From NCBI GenBank assembly GCA_030018605.1, contig JASEHP010000030.1:1-13473 (forward strand): a stretch of 13,473 nucleotides of DNA, written 5' to 3'. This DNA comes from Thermodesulfovibrionales bacterium (GTDB lineage: Bacteria; Nitrospirota; Thermodesulfovibrionia; Thermodesulfovibrionales; UBA1546). Positions 5,074 to 12,174 of the stretch are shown piece by piece. Every line of letters starts with the position of its first letter. Position 1 is the stretch's first letter. Made by a program: the position numbers and the translations under genes. The notes below the pieces were generated by a model that was not told the DNA's origin, did not search any database, and saw only the letters and a list, made by a program, of their open reading frames with translations.

Positions 5074-6145
5074 AGTGCCGGTACCCCGTTGCTTTTAGCT
5101 GTGATTCTCTGCCTGCTGCATCAACGACGATTCTGTTTTTCTTTGTTATTTCGCCTATGCAGGTGATTTTTACTCCCCCTGCGCCCCCCCTTAATGGGGG
5201 GTACGGTGGCGCAGTAAAAAGCAGTTCATAGTCCTCTCCGCCTGAACAGGCAAGTTTCATGGCATCCAGCCCAATGAGAGAAGACGCGGTTCTCATCCTG
5301 CCTGAGACAGGTATGCGCCCCATGAATATCTTTGCGCCGGTTTTACTTTCGTCGCAGAGCCTTGTAAGGTCAATAAAAAGCCCGTCGCTTAAGTCAATCA
5401 TTGATGTTGCATATTTAGCGAACCCTTTCGGATTTCTTGCCTCAGGCATGAGATGCCTTCTGAGCAATGGCATGACTGTGTTCCATGACAATCCGAGTTT
5501 TGAAAGTTGAGACTTAATAATTAAGAGTTGAGAGTTATCCCCCCCACCCATCTCTCCCCCTCGAGGGGGGAGGGTTAGGGAGGGGGTGTTCTCAATAGGA
5601 ACGGTCTTTTTTATTTTCTTAAGGACGTTTAGTCCGCATGCGGAATCCCCGAGGTTCCCTGTTACATATATTCTGTCTCCGGGTTTTGCGCCTGAGCGTT
5701 TTATATGCTTTTTCACATCACCTATGAGCGCTGCAGCAATGACCATGTCTTTCCTTGAGGAAGAGATGTCTCCGCCTATAAGAGAAACGCCATATAGTTT
5801 CATAGCATCATGTATGCCGTCAAAGAATCTTTTAACAAATGACTGATCGGTATTCTTATCCATTGCGATGTCGAGCAGAAGATACCGTGGCTTTCCAGCC
5901 ATCGCATAGATGTCGCTGACATTTATGGATACGAGTTTGAATCCGAGCTGATACGGTGTAGTAAGTCTCAGGTCAAAGTGAATGCCTTCAACCATCATAT
6001 CGGTGGTTGCCAGTAAATTTTTGCGGGGCGGTTTTATTACCGCTGTGTCATCGCCTATGCCGGCGATGACATCTTTTGATTTTACGGCAAATCTTTTGCG
6101 GATTGTTTTTAGAAGGGATAATTCACCGATGTCAGAAAGTTTCAT
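5057..6145 (-). CDS. thiL: Thiamine-monophosphate kinase ThiL, carrying in-frame repeat insertions
   Basis: ATP-dependent kinase that phosphorylates thiamine monophosphate to thiamine diphosphate, the last step of cofactor synthesis. Conserved features in order: GIGDDTAVI (29-37), ATTDMMVEGIHFD (46-58), GFKLVSINVSDIYAMAG (68-84), LIGGDISS (122-129), ERHL-like RRHLMPEAR (229-237), SMIDLSDGL (248-256) and SGGEDYELLFT (301-311). The 362 residues exceed the usual length of about 320-335. The excess is repeat-derived: residues about 186-216 (PSLTLPPRGGEMGGG followed by a heptamer tract) and about 312-324 (APPYPPLRGGAGG). Both insertions lie outside the Mg-ATP and substrate motifs. The start is ATG 6145, which gives the canonical short N-terminus, but no Shine-Dalgarno is visible. 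The stop overlaps the DUF2062 start by 17 bp. Confidence 0.94.
   Translation of the reverse strand: MKLSDIGELSLLKTIRKRFAVKSKDVIAGIGDDTAVIKPPRKNLLATTDMMVEGIHFDLRLTTPYQLGFKLVSINVSDIYAMAGKPRYLLLDIAMDKNTDQSFVKRFFDGIHDAMKLYGVSLIGGDISSSRKDMVIAAALIGDVKKHIKRSGAKPGDRIYVTGNLGDSACGLNVLKKIKKTVPIENTPSLTLPPRGGEMGGGDNSQLLIIKSQLSKLGLSWNTVMPLLRRHLMPEARNPKGFAKYATSMIDLSDGLFIDLTRLCDESKTGAKIFMGRIPVSGRMRTASSLIGLDAMKLACSGGEDYELLFTAPPYPPLRGGAGGVKITCIGEITKKNRIVVDAAGRESQLKATGYRHFEIQR
5174..5215. repeat. GC-rich palindromic repeat inside thiL (C-terminal part)
   Basis: Outer arms CTGCGCC (5179-5185) and GGCGCAG (5208-5214) are perfect inverse complements. They enclose C-run/G-run arms around TTAAT. The layout resembles the first hairpin at 2120-2140 (C-rich, TTNAT, G-rich). 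It is translated as about PPYPPLRGGAGG, between the ELLFTA and ITCIGEI segments of ThiL. Confidence 0.75.
5502..5536. repeat. Tandem heptamers (NAGAGTT family) inside thiL
   Basis: There are five plus-strand heptamers in register: GAAAGTT, GAGACTT, AATAATT, AAGAGTT and GAGAGTT. No inverse arm is visible, so this is a half-element compared with the other heptamer repeats. A short palindrome (CTTAAT-A-ATTAAG) lies in the middle. It encodes about NSQLLIIKSQLS in ThiL and directly adjoins the GC-rich hairpin repeat at 5538-5588. Confidence 0.75.
5538..5588. repeat. Pyrimidine/purine hairpin repeat inside thiL (CCCTCYCCC family)
   Basis: A central hairpin CTCCCCC-TCGA-GGGGGGAG is flanked by C-rich and G-rich outer arms. 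The plus-strand 11-mer GAGGGTTAGGG (5570-5580) is the inverse complement of 2183-2193 in the rplI upstream repeat, so the two belong to one family. It encodes about TPSLTLPPRGGEMGGG in ThiL. Confidence 0.85.
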
Positions 6146-6183
6146 AACAGTTATTAATATCTAAGTTGAGCGATTCTTTTTTT

Positions 6184-6294
6184 GTCATTCTGGTTTGTCC
6201 CTATTTTGTCATTGCGGCTTGTCCGCAATCTTTCTGAACGATTCCGAACAAGTCGGAATGACAGGATAAAGGATTCCAGACAAGCGGGAATGAC
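6184..6294. repeat. GTCATTGCGG-type nested palindromic repeat between lon and thiL
   Basis: GTCATTC at 6184-6190 pairs with the GAATGAC ending at 6294. An inner GTCATTGCGG (6208-6217) pairs imperfectly with CGGAATGAC (6254-6262). Words such as GGCTTGTCC and GACAAGC occur in both orientations. It is related to the elements at 21-152 and 13253-13320 through the GTCATT/AATGAC ends. It fills most of the 172-bp lon/thiL gap and could affect read-through from lon to thiL. Confidence 0.75.
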
Positions 6295-6306
6295 GGTGTT
6301 GAAAAA

Positions 6307-6320
6307 CTGTTCACTGTTCA
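6307..6320. repeat. Two tandem CTGTTCA heptamers covering the lon stop codon
   Basis: CTGTTCA at 6307-6313 is repeated exactly at 6314-6320. The flanks GAAAAA and TTTTTC are inverse to each other. The second unit contains the lon TGA stop (6318-6320). It is short, so chance is possible, but the 7-nt period matches the other heptamer elements. Confidence 0.5.
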
Positions 6321-8687
6321 CTTTTTCTTGTTGGTTTTCAGCGCTGCTTTAAGCACATCATCCATTATGTCGGCAAAAATGAATGTAAGGTCTTTTTTTA
6401 CATATTTCGGAATATCTTCAAGGTCTTTTTTATTTCTTTTGGGAATGACGATGTGTTTTATGCCCATTCTTTTTGCAGCCAACGCCTTCTCCTTTAGCCC
6501 GCCGATTGGAAGCACCCTTCCTCTCAATGTTACTTCGCCTGTCATAGCGGTATCCTTTCTTACAGGTTTTCCCGTAAGCGCGGATGCAATTGCAGTTGCC
6601 ATTGTTATGCCTGCCGAAGGCCCGTCTTTGGGTGTTGCGCCCGCAGGGACATGTATGTGTAAATCTGTTTTTGAAAAGACATCATCCTTTATGCCGAGCA
6701 GTTTAGCCCTTGAGCGAACATAGCTTAAAGCCGCCTGTGCGGACTCTTTCATAACGTCGCCGAGCTGGCCTGTAAGCGTGAGGCTGCCTTTGCCCCTCAT
6801 TGTTGTAGCCTCAACATAGATTATGTCGCCGCCTGACTCGGTCCATGCAAGGCCGGTTGCAACGCCTACTTCGTCTCTTTCCATCTCTTCTTCCTGAAGA
6901 TATTTTGGAATACCGAGGAATTTATGCAGATTTCTTCCTGTTATAAGAAATTTTTTCTGTTTTCCCTCTGCTATTTTCTTCGCAACTTTTCTGCAGAGAT
7001 TGGCTATTTCCCTTTCAAGGTTTCTGACGCCGGCCTCTCTTGTGTACTGTGATATTGTAGTGAGAACTGCGGAACCCGTTATCCTCAATACCTTATCTGT
7101 TACGCCGTGTTCTTCAAGCTGTTTGGGGACAAGATAATTTTTTGCAATGCCGAGCTTTTCCTCTGTCGTATATCCCGAGAGATAAATTATTTCCATTCTG
7201 TCGCGCAGGGGGACGGGTATTGTGTCAACAAGGTTCCCTGTTGTTATGAACATTACCTTTGAAAGGTCAAAAGGAACCGTAAGGTAATGGTCAACAAATG
7301 TGTTGTTCTGTTCAGGGTCCAGCACCTCAAGAAGCGCTGAAGAGGGGTCTCCCCTGAAGTCCGTTCCAATCTTGTCAATCTCGTCAAGCATGAAAACAGG
7401 ATTGTTTGTGCCTGCTGTTTTTATGCCCTGTATCATCCTGCCAGGAAGCGCGCCTACATATGTCCTTCTGTGCCCTCTGATTTCGGCTTCGTCTCTGACT
7501 CCTCCCAAAGACATGCGGACGAATTCCCTGCCGAGCGACCTTGCGATGGATTTCCCGAGCGATGTCTTTCCAACTCCGGGAGGGCCTATAAAACAAAGTA
7601 TAGGGCCTTTCATCTTTTCTTTTCTCAGTTTCCTTACGCTGAGATATTCAAGTATCCGCTCTTTTACCTTCTCCAGATCGTAGTGGTCGTCATCAAGCAC
7701 TTTTTTTGCCGCTTTTATATCAAGATTGTCTTTTGTCTGCTTGGACCACGGCAGTTCAACCATCCATTCAAGATATGTCCTTACAGTTCCTGCCTCGGAG
7801 CTGTCAGGATGCATCTTCTCAAGGCGCTTAAGCTGCTTCTCTGTCTCTTTCTGAACTTTTTCAGGCATTCTTGCTTCCAAAATCTTTTTCTTGAATTCCT
7901 TTATCTCTTCCGAGCGCTCATCAATGTCTCCAAGCTCTTTCTGTATAGCCTTAAGCTGCTCTCTGAGGAAGTATTCCCTTTGATTCTTGTCTATTTCGCC
8001 CCTGACTTCTGTCTGGATTTTCTGCTGGACTGTCAGAAGCTCTATCTCTCTGCTCAGTATTTCACTGACTTTTTTCAGCCTCTGGACGGGCCCGGTTATT
8101 TCAAGCACTTCCTGCACCTGCTCTGTTTTTAATCCGATATTTGAGGCGATGAGGTCGGCAAGTTTTCCAGGGTCTTCAAGATTTTCAATCACAATCATAA
8201 TGTCAGGGAGTATTGTTTTGCCGAGGGAAACTGTTTTGTCTATCTGTTCCTTCACAGTCCTCATTATCGCCTCAGTCTCTATTGTTATTTCTTCGGGCTG
8301 AGTATCTGTTATTTTTTCTATGCTTGCTGTGAAGAACGGCTTTTCCTTGAGAAACTTCACTGTTTTTGCCTTTGTCAGCCCCTGCACGAGAACCTTGACT
8401 CTCCCGTCAGGGAGTTTCAGCATTCTCATTATGAGCCCGACAGTGCCTACAGGGTAGAGGTCGGACGGCGACGGATTTTCGGCATTAAGGTCTCTCTGCG
8501 TGAGGAGCATAACCATTTTGTTTGTGTTCAGCGCATGTTCTATCGCCTTTATGGACATTTCTCTTCCTACAAAGAGAGGCAGTATCATATAAGGAAAGAC
8601 AACTATGTCCCTTATAGGAAGCACAGGAAGGCTTTGAGGAATTTCAATCTCTTTTTCTTTTTCTTCTTTTTCCGCTGCTTTTGCCAT
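6318..8687 (-). CDS. lon: ATP-dependent protease Lon (LonA type)
   Basis: Cytoplasmic AAA+ serine protease that degrades misfolded and regulatory proteins. Its 789 residues match the family. The N-terminal substrate-binding domain (about 18-210) is followed by a long coiled-coil helix (about 210-310). The ATPase has Walker A GPPGVGKT at 368-375 and Walker B FMLDEID with Asp435/Glu436. The protease domain (about 600-785) has catalytic Ser691 in PKDGPSAG and Lys734 in GGLKEK. Ser-Lys spacing is 43 residues, as in E. coli Lon. The N-terminus starts with a lysine/glutamate-rich stretch, MAKAAEKEEKEKE. ATG 8685-8687 has a good AGGAG Shine-Dalgarno and follows the galU stop by 2 bp, so it is probably co-transcribed with galU. 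No repeat insertion is seen in this long gene. Confidence 0.98.
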   Translation of the reverse strand: MAKAAEKEEKEKEIEIPQSLPVLPIRDIVVFPYMILPLFVGREMSIKAIEHALNTNKMVMLLTQRDLNAENPSPSDLYPVGTVGLIMRMLKLPDGRVKVLVQGLTKAKTVKFLKEKPFFTASIEKITDTQPEEITIETEAIMRTVKEQIDKTVSLGKTILPDIMIVIENLEDPGKLADLIASNIGLKTEQVQEVLEITGPVQRLKKVSEILSREIELLTVQQKIQTEVRGEIDKNQREYFLREQLKAIQKELGDIDERSEEIKEFKKKILEARMPEKVQKETEKQLKRLEKMHPDSSEAGTVRTYLEWMVELPWSKQTKDNLDIKAAKKVLDDDHYDLEKVKERILEYLSVRKLRKEKMKGPILCFIGPPGVGKTSLGKSIARSLGREFVRMSLGGVRDEAEIRGHRRTYVGALPGRMIQGIKTAGTNNPVFMLDEIDKIGTDFRGDPSSALLEVLDPEQNNTFVDHYLTVPFDLSKVMFITTGNLVDTIPVPLRDRMEIIYLSGYTTEEKLGIAKNYLVPKQLEEHGVTDKVLRITGSAVLTTISQYTREAGVRNLEREIANLCRKVAKKIAEGKQKKFLITGRNLHKFLGIPKYLQEEEMERDEVGVATGLAWTESGGDIIYVEATTMRGKGSLTLTGQLGDVMKESAQAALSYVRSRAKLLGIKDDVFSKTDLHIHVPAGATPKDGPSAGITMATAIASALTGKPVRKDTAMTGEVTLRGRVLPIGGLKEKALAAKRMGIKHIVIPKRNKKDLEDIPKYVKKDLTFIFADIMDDVLKAALKTNKKK

Positions 8688-8689
8688 TC

Positions 8690-9640
8690 TTATCTCCTGA
8701 ATACCGGGTGCGAATCCACGGGGTTAATTTGCCTGAATCCCTGCCCCTTTATTTTTTTAATCATCGCCGCTATATTAAGCAGATATTCCGCAAACGGCTT
8801 CGATACCTCTGAATTTTCCAGGGCAAAGTTGACCGTTGCCTTAAGATAACCGAATTTGTCTCCTGCGTCATAGCGCCTGCCTTTGAAAAGATAACCGTAA
8901 ATGGGTTCTTTTTTAAGAAGTTTTTTAAGTCCGTCGGTCAGTTGTATCTCTCCGCTCCTGCCCGGAGGCAGTTTCTCAAGTACGCCGAATATCTGCGGGG
9001 TGAGAATGTATCTGCCTATTATTGCAAGGTTGGATGGCGCCTTTCCCCTTGCGGGTTTTTCAACGAGGTCGTTGATTTTATATATCCCTTTGCCGCAAGG
9101 TTTCCCCTCTATTACGCCGTATTTATGTGTCTCTGTCATTGGAACTTCTTCAAGCGCAAGTATCGGACCTCCAAGTTTTTCATACAGCCCCAGCATATCT
9201 CTCAGCAATGTTTCTTCCGGAGCGATTACATCGTCGCTTAACAGCACCGCAAATGGCTCATCCTTTACAAACGGCCTTGCACAGAGAATTGCATGTCCCA
9301 GGCCGAGCGCTGCCTTCTGCCTTATGTATGCGAAATTCAAATGGTTGAGTTTTGTTATTTCATCGAGAAGTTTTTTCTTATCCATCTTCCTGAGATTTTC
9401 TTCAAGCTCGTATGCCGAGTCAAAATGGTCTTCAATGGCGCGTTTATACTTGCCTGTGATTATTATGAACTCTTCAATATTGCATGCGATTGCTTCTTCT
9501 ATCGCATACTGTATCATCGGCTTGTCAACAATCGGGAGCATCTCCTTGGGCGACGCCTTTGTCGCAGGCAAAAACCTTGTGCCAAGCCCGCCTGCAGGGA
9601 ATAAAGCCTTTCTTATTTTTTTGCGCATTTTTTTCTTCAT
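8690..9640 (-). CDS. galU: UTP--glucose-1-phosphate uridylyltransferase
   Basis: Makes UDP-glucose from UTP and glucose 1-phosphate for envelope polysaccharides and related glycans. It has 316 residues, slightly longer than the usual 290-300. Conserved elements: the nucleotide-binding signature FPAGGLGTRFLPATKASPKEMLP at 14-36, LGLGHA at 112-117, LLSDD at 133-137, VEKP at 193-196, EIQLTD at 231-236 and RYDAGDKFGY at 256-265. The start is ATG 9640, with an alternative ATG at 9628 (residue 5). Neither has a clear Shine-Dalgarno, so the first four residues are uncertain. An extended -10 promoter lies about 45 bp upstream. Its TAA is 2 bp before lon. Confidence 0.95.
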   Translation of the reverse strand: MKKKMRKKIRKALFPAGGLGTRFLPATKASPKEMLPIVDKPMIQYAIEEAIACNIEEFIIITGKYKRAIEDHFDSAYELEENLRKMDKKKLLDEITKLNHLNFAYIRQKAALGLGHAILCARPFVKDEPFAVLLSDDVIAPEETLLRDMLGLYEKLGGPILALEEVPMTETHKYGVIEGKPCGKGIYKINDLVEKPARGKAPSNLAIIGRYILTPQIFGVLEKLPPGRSGEIQLTDGLKKLLKKEPIYGYLFKGRRYDAGDKFGYLKATVNFALENSEVSKPFAEYLLNIAAMIKKIKGQGFRQINPVDSHPVFRR

Positions 9641-9849
9641 AAAAATCAGACTGCTGTGATAAGATAGTGCATTACAGTTTTAAATTATAACATATATCAC
9701 ACTTGTTTTTTCCGGTTTTGTGAGATAAGATTCATCTGTAAATTTTATTTTGCTTTTCTGTCTTTAATTGGAAATTTTTCTGAGAGGACTGGAAAATAAA
9801 TAGAACTCTCTGTTAAAATTATAGCCGGTTTTTTTGTTTGGAGGAATTA
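9641..9849. promoter_or_regulatory. Divergent intergenic region, galU (minus) and fabG (plus)
   Basis: This AT-rich 209-bp region must contain promoters for both directions. The minus-strand extended -10 is listed separately. On the plus strand TAAAAT at 9814-9819 is a possible -10 for fabG, but I see no convincing -35 at 16-18 bp. A strong GGAGGA Shine-Dalgarno at about 9840-9845 precedes the fabG ATG. No repeat of the types seen elsewhere occurs here, and I cannot assign an operator. Confidence 0.5.
9684..9692 (-). promoter_or_regulatory. Candidate extended -10 promoter for galU-lon
   Basis: On the minus strand the sequence reads TGTTATAAT, a perfect TATAAT -10 box preceded by the TGN extension. 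No good -35 box is visible at the expected spacing, which is usual for extended -10 promoters. The predicted start near 9677 would leave a leader of about 37 nt before the galU ATG. Confidence 0.55.
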
Positions 9850-10590
9850 ATGGATTTTAAAGGTCAGGTGGCGGTAATTACCGGCGGAGCACGCGGGATA
9901 GGGAAGACGATTGCCGAGGCGCTTGCGCGAAAGGGCGTCAATATCGTCATTGCCGACATCAGCAGCGAACAGGCCCAAGGGACAGCATCTGAAATTGAAA
10001 AGCTGGGCGTTAAGTCAACAGGGGTAGGACTTGATGTCTCAAAGTCGGAAGAAGTGGTCAGGGCCTTCGGAGAGATAGCAAAAGACTATGGTAGAATAGA
10101 CATCCTTGTAAACAATGCAGGGATAACAAGAGACGGGCTTATCATGAGGATGAAGGAAGAAGATTGGGATGCAGTCATTAATATTAATCTGAAGAGCGTG
10201 TTTCTCTGCTCCAAAGAAGCGGTTAAAATAATGGCAAAACAGAGATACGGCAGGATTATAAATATATCATCGGTAGTTGCGTTCATGGGGAACCCGGGAC
10301 AGGCAAATTACAGCGCATCAAAGGCAGGAATGGTAGGGCTGACAAAGACGACTGCAAAAGAATATGCGAGCAGGGGAATCACTGCAAATGCAGTTGCGCC
10401 TGGCTTCATAACAACTGCCATGACCGATGCCCTGCCTGAAAATGTTAAGGAAGAGATGAAGATGGCGATTCCTCTTGGCAGGTTCGGCGCGACGGAGGAT
10501 GTTGCAAATGCCGTAGTATTTCTCGCATCGCCTGATGCAGGTTATATAACAGGGCAGGTGATACACGTCAACGGCGGGATGTATATGTAA
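9850..10590 (+). CDS. fabG: 3-oxoacyl-[acyl-carrier-protein] reductase FabG
   Basis: NADPH-dependent reduction of 3-oxoacyl-ACP, the first reductive step of type II fatty acid elongation. It has 246 residues and is a classical short-chain dehydrogenase. The cofactor motif TGGARGIG is at 11-18, and NNAG is at 88-91. The catalytic residues are Ser141, Tyr154 and Lys158 (YSASK), with E. coli-like spacing. The segment SSVVAFMGNPGQANYSASKAG is typical of FabG rather than other SDRs. The start is ATG 9850, because GGAGGA sits just upstream; an in-frame TTG four codons earlier lies before that ribosome site and is rejected. acpP and fabF follow on the same strand, confirming the pathway. Confidence 0.96.
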   Translation: MDFKGQVAVITGGARGIGKTIAEALARKGVNIVIADISSEQAQGTASEIEKLGVKSTGVGLDVSKSEEVVRAFGEIAKDYGRIDILVNNAGITRDGLIMRMKEEDWDAVININLKSVFLCSKEAVKIMAKQRYGRIINISSVVAFMGNPGQANYSASKAGMVGLTKTTAKEYASRGITANAVAPGFITTAMTDALPENVKEEMKMAIPLGRFGATEDVANAVVFLASPDAGYITGQVIHVNGGMYM

Positions 10591-10593
10591 CAA

Positions 10594-10666
10594 GATACAG
10601 GATGCAAGATTCAGGATTCAGGATTACTGAAAAAATATCATGCATCTTGTATCGTGTATCATGCAT
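10594..10666. repeat. Heptamer inverted-tandem repeat (GATRCAN family) between fabG and acpP
   Basis: The left arm is GATACAG, GATGCAA, GATTCAG, GATTCAG (10594-10621) plus a partial GATTACT. After a spacer of about 10 nt comes the right arm: CATGCAT, CTTGTAT, CGTGTAT, CATGCAT (10639-10666). The right arm is the imperfect inverse complement of the left. It is the same family and architecture as the repeat inside rimO at 3256-3335. It begins 4 bp after the fabG stop and ends about 16 bp before the acpP Shine-Dalgarno, so it would form a hairpin in the operon mRNA. Confidence 0.9.
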
Positions 10667-10693
10667 CATAGTATAAAAATTTTGGAGGTAATA

Positions 10694-10924
10694 ATGGTAG
10701 AAGAAAAGGTAAAAGAGATTATATCAAAGCAGCTTGGCGTCAATGCGTCAGAGGTGATGCCGGAGGCGTCCTTTGTTGAAGACCTTGGCGCAGACTCGCT
10801 GGATACGGTTGAGCTTGTAATGGCATTTGAAGAGTCATTCGGCATAGAGATTCCCGACGAGGATGCTGAAAAGATAACAAAGGTCAAGGACGCTATAGCG
10901 TATATCAACAGTAAAAAATCCTAA
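10694..10924 (+). CDS. acpP: Acyl carrier protein
   Basis: Carries growing acyl chains on a phosphopantetheine arm during fatty acid synthesis. It has 76 residues and is acidic. The prosthetic-group site DSL contains Ser35 within EDLGADSLDTVELVMAFEE, nearly identical to E. coli ACP, and IPDEDAEKI follows. ATG 10694-10696 has a strong GGAGG Shine-Dalgarno at 10684-10688. The open frame extends upstream through the repeat to 10640, but that extension is repeat-coded and not native. The TAA overlaps the fabF ATG by one base (TAATG). Confidence 0.98.
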   Translation: MVEEKVKEIISKQLGVNASEVMPEASFVEDLGADSLDTVELVMAFEESFGIEIPDEDAEKITKVKDAIAYINSKKS

Positions 10925-12168
10925 TGCTAAAGAGAAGAGTTGTTGTAACCGGTGTGGGGCTTATCACACCCGTAGGGATAGGGGTTGAAGAAAGCTGGAA
11001 AGGGCTTATTGAAGGCAGGTCGGGGATAAGAAAACTGACCAGGTTTGACGCTTCGGCTTTTGCAACGCAGATCGCAGGAGAGATAGAGGGGTTTAACCCT
11101 GAGAACTACATAGAGCCCAAGGAAATAAAGAAGATGGATCGCTTTATCCATCTTGCCATTGCAGCCTCGGATATGGCTGTAAAGGATTCGGAGTTAAAGA
11201 TAACGGACAGCAACGCTGAGAGGGTCGGCGTGATAATCGGCTCTGGCATGGGCGGCCTTCCGGCGATCGAATATTATCACTCTATTCTTCTTGAAAAAGG
11301 TCCAAGAAGGATAACTCCTTTCTTCATTCCCATGCTCATAATAAACCTTGCAGGCGGCCACGTGTCCATGAAATATGGCGCCAAGGGCCCAAATTCCGCA
11401 GTTGCGACCGCATGCGCCACCGGCAGCCATTCAATAGGCGACGCATTTAAGATAATTCAGAGAGGCGATGCCGATGCCATGATTGCCGGCGGAACCGAAT
11501 CTGTCATAACGCCTATGGGAATAGGCGGTTTCAATGCAATGAAGGCGCTTTCCACACGAAACAATGAACCTGAAAAGGCAAGCAGGCCGTTTGATGCAGA
11601 CAGGGATGGTTTTGTGATGGGAGAAGGCGTCGGCATAATAGTGCTTGAAAGCCTTGAACACGCACTCTCAAGGGGAGCGAGGATATATGCGGAGATTGCC
11701 GGATATGGAATGACGGCAGACGCTTACCATATGACTTCTCCTGCTCCGGAAGGAGAAGGCGCTGCGCGGTGCATGGCTATTGCTTTAAAAGATGGAGGAA
11801 TCGCTCCTTCTGATATTGATTACATAAATGCTCACGGCACATCCACAAAATACGGGGACGAGCTTGAGAGCATTGCCATAAAGACTGTGTTCAAAGACCA
11901 TGCATATAAGTTTGCAATAAGTTCGACAAAATCAATGACAGGCCATCTTCTCGGCGCTGCAGGAGGCGTTGAGGCTGTTGTATGCATTTTATCCATGAGA
12001 GATAATATTGTGCCGCCGACAATAAATCTTGATAATCCCGACCCTCAGTGCGACCTGGATTATGTGCCGCATAAGGCGAGGAAGATGGAAGTCAACTGTG
12101 TCATGTCCAATTCATTCGGTTTCGGCGGGACAAATGCCTCTCTGGTTTTCAAGAGGATTAAAGAGTAG
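10924..12168 (+). CDS. fabF: 3-oxoacyl-[acyl-carrier-protein] synthase II FabF
   Basis: Condensing enzyme that extends acyl-ACP with malonyl-ACP. It has 414 residues and a thiolase fold. The catalytic triad is Cys164 in TACATG, His304 in NAHGTST and His341 in STKSMTGHLLGAAG, each one residue later than in E. coli FabF. Other landmarks are RPFDADRDGFVMGEG (221-235) and the C-terminal NSFGFGGTNASL (396-407). No decarboxylating-KS or polyketide features are visible. The start overlaps the acpP stop by one base and lacks its own Shine-Dalgarno, so translation is probably coupled to acpP. It ends 6 bp from the stop of the convergent deacetylase gene, with no visible terminator between them. Confidence 0.97.
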   Translation: MLKRRVVVTGVGLITPVGIGVEESWKGLIEGRSGIRKLTRFDASAFATQIAGEIEGFNPENYIEPKEIKKMDRFIHLAIAASDMAVKDSELKITDSNAERVGVIIGSGMGGLPAIEYYHSILLEKGPRRITPFFIPMLIINLAGGHVSMKYGAKGPNSAVATACATGSHSIGDAFKIIQRGDADAMIAGGTESVITPMGIGGFNAMKALSTRNNEPEKASRPFDADRDGFVMGEGVGIIVLESLEHALSRGARIYAEIAGYGMTADAYHMTSPAPEGEGAARCMAIALKDGGIAPSDIDYINAHGTSTKYGDELESIAIKTVFKDHAYKFAISSTKSMTGHLLGAAGGVEAVVCILSMRDNIVPPTINLDNPDPQCDLDYVPHKARKMEVNCVMSNSFGFGGTNASLVFKRIKE

Positions 12169-12174
12169 TTTTGG

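Noticed and set aside
3171..6145. rimO and thiL as pseudogenes because of their insertions
   Set aside because: Both frames are intact, all cluster and catalytic motifs are present, and the insertions are multiples of codons without stops.
7470..8132. 220-residue open frame on the plus strand opposite lon
   Set aside because: It is antisense to strongly conserved Lon coding sequence, has a composition dominated by complement codons (F, L, S) and shows no recognisable motifs.
8901..9659. 252-residue open frame on the plus strand opposite galU
   Set aside because: It mirrors GalU codons, has no ribosome site or recognisable domain, and the galU reading has all family motifs.
9655..9702. CRP/FNR-like operator from TGTGA at about 9655 and TCACA at about 9698 in the galU-fabG gap
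   Set aside because: The half-sites are about 40 bp apart rather than 6, and neither has a good partner at the right spacing.
10640..10693. Upstream start for acpP at 10640
   Set aside because: The extension is encoded by the right arm of the heptamer repeat and lies 5' of the GGAGG site that serves ATG 10694.
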